NCBI GenBank assembly: GCA_014729315.1
Contig: WJKD01000918.1
Location: forward strand, 1 to 9,193
DNA: 9,193 bases
Origin: Promethearchaeota archaeon
GTDB lineage: Archaea > Asgardarchaeota > Lokiarchaeia > Sigynarchaeales > SOKP01
Direction: 5' to 3'
This document shows, piece after piece, positions 5,653-9,193 of this stretch; the stretch's first letter is position 1; each line of letters opens with the position of its first letter. The notes beneath the pieces were generated by a model that was not told the DNA's origin, searched no databases, and saw nothing but the letters and a program-made list of their open reading frames with translations. The translations under genes were made by a program, and so were the position numbers.

Positions 5653-5991
5653 TTAGTACCTTCTATTCCGCTTCAACTGCGTTTTTTTGATTTGCATTGG
5701 TTTTTTAATTTTCATTCTTTTCTTCACTTCTTCCAGATAGCGGGCGATGCTGCTTTCGGTTAGGACGAAGCCTTTTTTGCCGTATTTGTCTGATAGAAAG
5801 CTACGGAGTCCGCCGCAATATTCTGAAGCAATGTCGCCGCCGCAGCAGTCGTAGAGGCAGGCAAGGGAAACAGAATACAAGCTTAGATTTTCGATGTCGG
5901 TTTCCTGGGATATCATTTCATTGGAAAATACTTTGCCGTTTACGAGGATCTTGTAGCCGGTGGTGTTTGGTATGACGATATATTGTTTCAT
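5653..5991 (-). CDS. hypothetical protein with a cysteine cluster and basic tail
   Basis: The 112-residue product starts MKQYIVIPNTTGYKILVNGKVFSN, a beta-rich start, then has a small cysteine cluster (CLYDCCGGDIASEYCGG, residues about 45-61), and ends in a strongly basic tail (KKRMKIKKPMQIKKTQLKRNRRY) that could bind nucleic acid. No known family was recognised, and the cysteines are not spaced as in a standard zinc ribbon. GGGAG lies 10 bases before the start. Its GC content is closer to the left end of the window than to its AT-rich neighbours. It is the only complete gene on the reverse strand and is flanked by the intron remnant and a repeat hairpin, so it may be a cargo gene of an older insertion or a remaining piece of the resident chromosome. 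Confidence 0.55.
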   Translation of the reverse strand: MKQYIVIPNTTGYKILVNGKVFSNEMISQETDIENLSLYSVSLACLYDCCGGDIASEYCGGLRSFLSDKYGKKGFVLTESSIARYLEEVKKRMKIKKPMQIKKTQLKRNRRY

Positions 5992-6038
5992 GGATTGCAG
6001 GCTCCCTATTTGTGCGGTGCATTATTTGGAAATAACTC

Positions 6039-6061
6039 TGCGAAGGTTTTGAACCTTCGCA
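6039..6061. repeat. perfect 10-bp inverted repeat, REP-like
   Basis: TGCGAAGGTT (6039-6048) and AACCTTCGCA (6052-6061) form a perfect hairpin with a TTG loop, with partly matching flanks (AACTC and AGGT). No T tract follows on either strand. Similar AACCTTCGCAAGGTT hairpins occur as dispersed intergenic repeats in some bacterial genomes. It lies upstream of the reverse-strand gene at 5991. Confidence 0.55.
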
Positions 6062-6563
6062 AGGTAGCAATCCATTATAAGCACACGGATATGAAAAGTT
6101 CATGCGCTCCTGCTGGTTTTAGGCCCTCGTTCGTTCGTTCCAAGACACGCCGCGCTTTGACTAGGCCTTTTTCACGTTTGAAATTTGAGGATTACTGAAG
6201 GAGAATTTGAATTAAACTGATATGCAGCTTTATAAAAAATCAGGAATTGAAAGTAAGATAAAGTCTAATTTATAGATATTTTCTGCATTTTGATGTTTTA
6301 GATGATATTAAATGGTGAAACTAAATCACTAATTGTGACGTCTTAAAAAAGTGAACATTCAGATAGTTAATCAACTGTTTTTAGCTTGACTTTTAATATA
6401 GTTTTTAGTAATTTAGATAAAGAATCGAATTCATCTTGCATCAATTGATTATTCATTCAAGATTTTATAGAGTTGTACGATATTATTAATTAAATGACCT
6501 AGTAGTAACTATTTATATTATATTTGGTTGGTTTTTTTTAATAATATTTTGTAGTAGGATATA
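6062..6563. other. intergenic region without a supported gene
   Basis: Positions 6062-6200 are of moderate GC and include three TCGT/CGTT units near 6127-6140 and two TAGGCC copies near 6119 and 6162; a short plus-strand frame here (5983-6198) overlaps the reverse gene's start and has no ribosome site. From 6200 to 6563 the sequence is very AT-rich and has no convincing frame. TTGACT at 6386-6391 followed 17 bases later by TAATTT (6409-6414) is a weak promoter candidate for the operon starting at 6564. Confidence 0.35.
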
Positions 6564-7190
6564 ATGATGCAATTAATTAATTCATCAATAGTATATAAAA
6601 TTAAGAAAAACTACTTTACTAATTTCGTTCTTAGTAGCATAAGAGATAAAATTAAAAAAGATATTGCAAAACCAAAAGATAATTTGCGGATATCCCTGAC
6701 TCTACCAGTTTTTATTGAGTACAGCGAAGGATATTCACTACAATTTTTTCCTGATAGGCTGATAATAGAGGCAACTTATCCTGATCAGATTGAATTAGAA
6801 AAAATCGACGCTCCTCCTGACTCTTTGCTTCAAACGGCACAGAACTTTATAGAAGATGTTTTACCACTAGAATGTACTGCTATCGGACTGAATTTTAAAG
6901 TGTGGATACCAGAAAAATCAATTGCTGCCACAGTAATTCAATCTGATAAAGATATAATTTCAATGAAATATACAATGAAAAGAAAAGATTATATCATAAT
7001 AAACAATGTTAATAAAGCAAGTATTGAATCGGAAAATAAAACAAAAAGCGAAGGTTTATTGTTTGATTCTAATTTTCATTTTGAAATAGAAAAAGAAAAT
7101 ACAAAAAAATATATTAACAATATATTAATTAAAAGAAAAGAATGCTTGAATGATCTAAGAGGTTTATTAAATGAGCTTACAATTAGTTAA
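6564..7190 (+). CDS. hypothetical protein, first gene of a four-gene operon
   Basis: The 208-residue product mixes strands and helices. Residues about 40-75 (RISLTLPVFIEY, LQFFPDRLIIEAT) and 85-120 (LLQTAQNFIEDVLP, AIGLNFKVWIP) form a compact alpha/beta region. The pattern of a PDRLII strand, a helix and a GLNF strand is loosely like the 'sporadically distributed' TIGR04255-type proteins, but this is a weak impression and no family is claimed. The C-terminal 70 residues are Lys- and Asn-rich and helical. There is no signal peptide or span, so it is probably cytoplasmic. AGGAT a few bases before ATG 6564 is the ribosome site. The stop lies 20 bases inside the next gene, so the two are coupled. 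The context suggests one multi-gene function. Confidence 0.6.
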   Translation: MMQLINSSIVYKIKKNYFTNFVLSSIRDKIKKDIAKPKDNLRISLTLPVFIEYSEGYSLQFFPDRLIIEATYPDQIELEKIDAPPDSLLQTAQNFIEDVLPLECTAIGLNFKVWIPEKSIAATVIQSDKDIISMKYTMKRKDYIIINNVNKASIESENKTKSEGLLFDSNFHFEIEKENTKKYINNILIKRKECLNDLRGLLNELTIS

Positions 7191-7668
7191 AGAAATATAT
7201 ACAAATAAATGCCATTATCACTCTCTTGAACAATTAGAAAGAAATAATGAGATTAACCAGCATAGGATTAAAGAATTAGACCATAGTATTCCTAATACAA
7301 ATAATGAATTCGACATTAACCAATATTTCCGAATGGTTGAAAATAAAAGGAAATTAGAAGATTTTAGAAAATTAAAAAAGAACTGGAATGGTTACAGCGC
7401 TGAAAAAATTGATGATGAGATAGTTGATAAATGTATTAAACTTATTACTGATTCACGGCTTAGATATCAACCTTATATATATCCTACAGGAAGAAATAGT
7501 ATTCAGTTTGAATACGAAAAAAGTGATGGTAGCTACTTAGAAATCGAATTTTTTAAGGATAAAATTTCCCTCCTCTATACAGATTCTTTTGAATTTGAAA
7601 CGGAAATCGGAAACGTTAATTTGGATAATATCATTGACTTAATAGACCGTTTTCATGGTAAATGTTGA
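7171..7668 (+). CDS. hypothetical protein with NWNGY motif
   Basis: The 165-residue product has a charged helical N-terminal half (residues 1-70, coiled-coil prone) and a C-terminal region that starts LKKNWNGYSAEKID (residues 69-82), followed by a helix, then YIYPTGRNSIQFEYE (residues 103-115) and a strand pair (SYLEIEFF, ISLLY). The order NW(N/D)GY, a helix, (Y/P)PT-G-x-IQ-E and a strand pair is a pattern I associate with a widespread small family of unknown function in accessory regions; this is recall, not a search. The start ATG 7171 lies inside the previous gene (20-base overlap) and the stop overlaps the next by 14 bases, so all three are translationally coupled. No nuclease or kinase motif is present. 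It may be the partner of the protein encoded at 7655. Confidence 0.6.
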   Translation: MSLQLVKEIYTNKCHYHSLEQLERNNEINQHRIKELDHSIPNTNNEFDINQYFRMVENKRKLEDFRKLKKNWNGYSAEKIDDEIVDKCIKLITDSRLRYQPYIYPTGRNSIQFEYEKSDGSYLEIEFFKDKISLLYTDSFEFETEIGNVNLDNIIDLIDRFHGKC

Positions 7669-8029
7669 AAAAATAAATGATAAGGAAAAATTATATAGGG
7701 CTATACACCCCATTTTTTGGAAGAATGATTTGAATAAACCTTCAACAGCGGCATTCAAAGATTCTAAAGGTGTATCAGTAGATCGCGATGGAGGCAGGGA
7801 AGAAAAGGAAGTAATAGCAGTTTTCGATAAGAAAAAGCCGAATTATGGTCTTGCATCAATAACGGCAAAAAGTTGTAGAGAAATAGGAACACACCCAATA
7901 CCAAAACCTCTCGATGATAATATCTATCATGCTGAAATACATGATAGTGAAGATAAAATTCGCATTTCAATGAGCAAATTAAAAAAAATTATAGATTCCA
8001 TTTATATTGTTGAAGAACCGAATTTCTAA
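7655..8029 (+). CDS. hypothetical protein with LYRAIHP / AFKD / SVD motifs
   Basis: The 124-residue product contains LYRAIHP (residues 13-19), STAAFKD (30-36), GVSVDRD (39-45), GLASITAKSCREIG (65-78) and a final region around NIYHAEI (89-95). I associate this order (LYRxIHP, SxAFKD, SVD, G-A--A---R--G, then xxHAxI) with a known group of small proteins whose role is not established; the conserved polar residues Arg15, His18, Asp36 and Asp43 could form an active or binding site. ATG 7655 overlaps the previous gene by 14 bases, and the next gene starts 29 bases after the stop. A two-component module with the NWNGY protein, for example an effector and its partner, would fit this tight coupling. 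That is inference from gene layout only. Confidence 0.6.
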   Translation: MVNVEKINDKEKLYRAIHPIFWKNDLNKPSTAAFKDSKGVSVDRDGGREEKEVIAVFDKKKPNYGLASITAKSCREIGTHPIPKPLDDNIYHAEIHDSEDKIRISMSKLKKIIDSIYIVEEPNF

Positions 8030-8058
8030 GCTCAAAATAGGTGTAAATAAAAATCTTT

Positions 8059-8361
8059 ATGGCAAATAATGATGAAATTGCTGCACTAATAGCCGCTGGT
8101 GTATTGGCTATTATCGGCGCAGGTGTCTATATATTTTTGAAAGATCGTGGAAATAACAAGGAAGGAGATATTATTGAACTAGATGAAAACGAAGAATATA
8201 TTCCACATGATCCTTTTCAGTATGCTCCAAAAAAAAATGAAGAATATTATAATGGTAAAGAATGGAAAAGGAAAGGCAAATGCAGACGATGTGGTAAAGT
8301 AGTAACAAATTTATCAGTTGAACATTATTGCCCTCATTGCGATGACATAATGGACGACTAA
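8059..8361 (+). CDS. membrane-anchored zinc-ribbon protein
   Basis: The 100-residue product has one membrane span at about residues 7-27 (AALIAAGVLAIIGAGVYIFL), an acidic linker (GDIIELDENEEYIPHD) and a C-terminal zinc ribbon with Cys75, Cys78, Cys91 and Cys94 (CRRCG and CPHC), a standard four-cysteine pattern. The basic KDR after the span suggests the ribbon faces the cytoplasm. It may tether nucleic acid or a partner protein to the membrane. Only a weak AGGTG lies upstream of ATG 8059, and 29 bases separate it from the previous stop, so it probably belongs to the same transcript. A hairpin at 8450 ends the unit. No specific family is claimed. Confidence 0.65.
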   Translation: MANNDEIAALIAAGVLAIIGAGVYIFLKDRGNNKEGDIIELDENEEYIPHDPFQYAPKKNEEYYNGKEWKRKGKCRRCGKVVTNLSVEHYCPHCDDIMDD

Positions 8362-8444
8362 TTTTAAAAAATAGAATTTAAAAACGATACGCTATTTAGC
8401 TAGTGCATTAACTCCTCGAATATATCTCAAAAAATTTACATCCC

Positions 8445-8480
8445 CACATAAAAAATCATTTGATTTTTTGTGATTTATTT
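8445..8480 (+). terminator. terminator-like hairpin after the four-gene operon
   Basis: AAAAAATCA (8450-8458) and TGATTTTTT (8461-8469) are perfect inverted arms with a TT loop, extended outward by a CAC/GTG pair across an AT bulge. On the plus strand the right arm itself provides the T run and more T-rich sequence follows. The stem is AT-only in its core, so the terminator may be weak; it could work in both directions. Confidence 0.5.
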
Positions 8481-8648
8481 TTATATTTTTCTATCTTCAT
8501 GATATTTTTACACACCGACGTAAGTTTATGACTTATCATTTTCACTCTTTGAAATGGATAGCAACATTTATTATTTTTTTCGCATTTTTTAGATCGTTCC
8601 TGTATTAAAGTTATATTGATGAAATGAATGAAATTAAGAAGCGGAGCT

Positions 8649-9193
8649 ATGGTCAAAAACTTCAATAATAAAACAGATAAAGTAGGGGATGATTTAAAAA
8701 ATTATATTAACTCGGGAAGCAAGATCGATATTGCGGCTGGGATTTTTACGATTTATGGGTATGAAAGCCTGAAAAGAGAGCTTCATAAAATCGATCAAAT
8801 GAGATTTATTTTCACTGATCCCACGTTTATTGAAATCGATAAAAACAAGCGAGAGCAAAAACAATTTCAGATTAATTCCAATAGAATCAAAAAAGCGATT
8901 AGCGGTTCGGTTTTTGAGATTAATTTGAAAAACGAGCTTAAAGGTAAGGCTATTGCACGGGAATGCAAAAAATGGATTGAGAGTAAAGTACAGTTTAAAA
9001 CGAATGCCGGCAATAAATACATTCAACCTCATCTGAATTTATATAACAGCGAACGAAAATTTGTCTACACCGGAATAAATGAATTCAGTAGCGTCGGATT
9101 TGGTTATGAAAAAGACAATGCGGTTTTAAATCAGGTTATCAAAACAGATGATTATGAGACAACGAAACAGTATCTTCAAAATTTTGAAGAAAT
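8649..9193 (+). CDS. N-terminal part of a PLD-like / SNF2-type helicase (runs off the window)
   Basis: An open frame from ATG 8649 runs for 181 codons to the window edge. It reads as a PLD-like domain: KIDIAAGIFTIYGYESLK (residues 25-42), a RFIFTDPTF strand (52-60), FEINLKNELKGKAIARECKKWI (89-110), then HLNLYNSERK and TGINEFSSVGFG (128-152). In active phospholipase-D-type nucleases the H-x-K part of the HKD motif is followed by a GSAN-type loop; here Lys is replaced by Asn130, so the site looks degenerate. This arrangement matches, by recall, the start of large SNF2-type helicases found in defence islands beside methyltransferases; the helicase motifs lie beyond the window. AAGAAG precedes the start; an in-frame ATG at 8628 is an alternative but has no ribosome site. 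Confidence 0.55.
   Translation, partial: MVKNFNNKTDKVGDDLKNYINSGSKIDIAAGIFTIYGYESLKRELHKIDQMRFIFTDPTFIEIDKNKREQKQFQINSNRIKKAISGSVFEINLKNELKGKAIARECKKWIESKVQFKTNAGNKYIQPHLNLYNSERKFVYTGINEFSSVGFGYEKDNAVLNQVIKTDDYETTKQYLQNFEE

Noticed and set aside
5983..6198. Plus-strand frame of 71 codons
   Set aside because: It overlaps the start of the better supported reverse gene and a repeat hairpin, and has no ribosome site.
8530..8580. CRISPR-repeat-like stretch (reverse strand GTTGCTATCCATTTCAAAG)
   Set aside because: Only one copy is present, with no spacer-repeat periodicity.
8694..9032. Reverse-strand frame of 112 codons
   Set aside because: It is the shadow of the PLD-like gene, which is open across the whole stretch on the plus strand.

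Overview
The window looks like a bacterial genomic accessory island of mosaic origin. There is no rRNA, tRNA or housekeeping gene to fix the taxon. Two weak hints favour the Bacteroidota/Chlorobiota (FCB) group: a TTG-N20-TATCTTTA promoter-like pair ahead of the first gene, and a dispersed 'RSDEES'-type intergenic repeat. Base composition splits the window. Positions 1 to about 1540 and the gene at 5653-5991 are of moderate GC. The rest is very AT-rich, which suggests separate acquisitions.

Left part (1-1540): a dual-specificity-type protein phosphatase with an intact CX5R loop (232-702), a 28-residue membrane microprotein (772-858), a dispersed repeat, and a terminase-small-subunit-like helix-turn-helix protein (1023-1460) closed by an intrinsic terminator. 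No other phage gene is visible.

Middle part (1541-5650): a stand-alone HEPN protein with the RNase-type motif RNDIAH (1937-3094); a putative integron gene cassette (about 3090-4070) holding a probably frameshifted gene and a four-helix membrane protein, ending in an attC-like site; then three small membrane-protein genes (4109-5423). The 10-mer GTTAATTGCC occurs at the HEPN stop codon and again at the attC core site. This suggests that a 974-bp cassette was inserted between the HEPN gene and the membrane genes, which would otherwise be adjacent. A reverse-strand fragment holding domains V and VI of a group II intron (about 5474-5560) follows. Its 3' exon begins with a sequence compatible with an attC inverse core, as in class C-attC introns. 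No integron integrase lies in the window.

Right part (5650-9193): a reverse-strand orphan gene (5653-5991), a repeat hairpin and an AT-rich non-coding stretch, then a tightly packed four-gene operon (6564-8361). It encodes an unknown 208-residue protein, an NWNGY-motif protein, an LYRAIHP/AFKD/SVD-motif protein and a membrane-anchored zinc ribbon, and is followed by a terminator-like hairpin. The window ends inside a gene whose start resembles the degenerate phospholipase-D-like N-terminus of SNF2-type helicases found in defence islands. HEPN RNase, PLD-type helicase start, cassette features and intron debris together suggest a defence or integron-derived island. The 6564-8361 operon is the best candidate for an undescribed system, but its function cannot be read from sequence alone.
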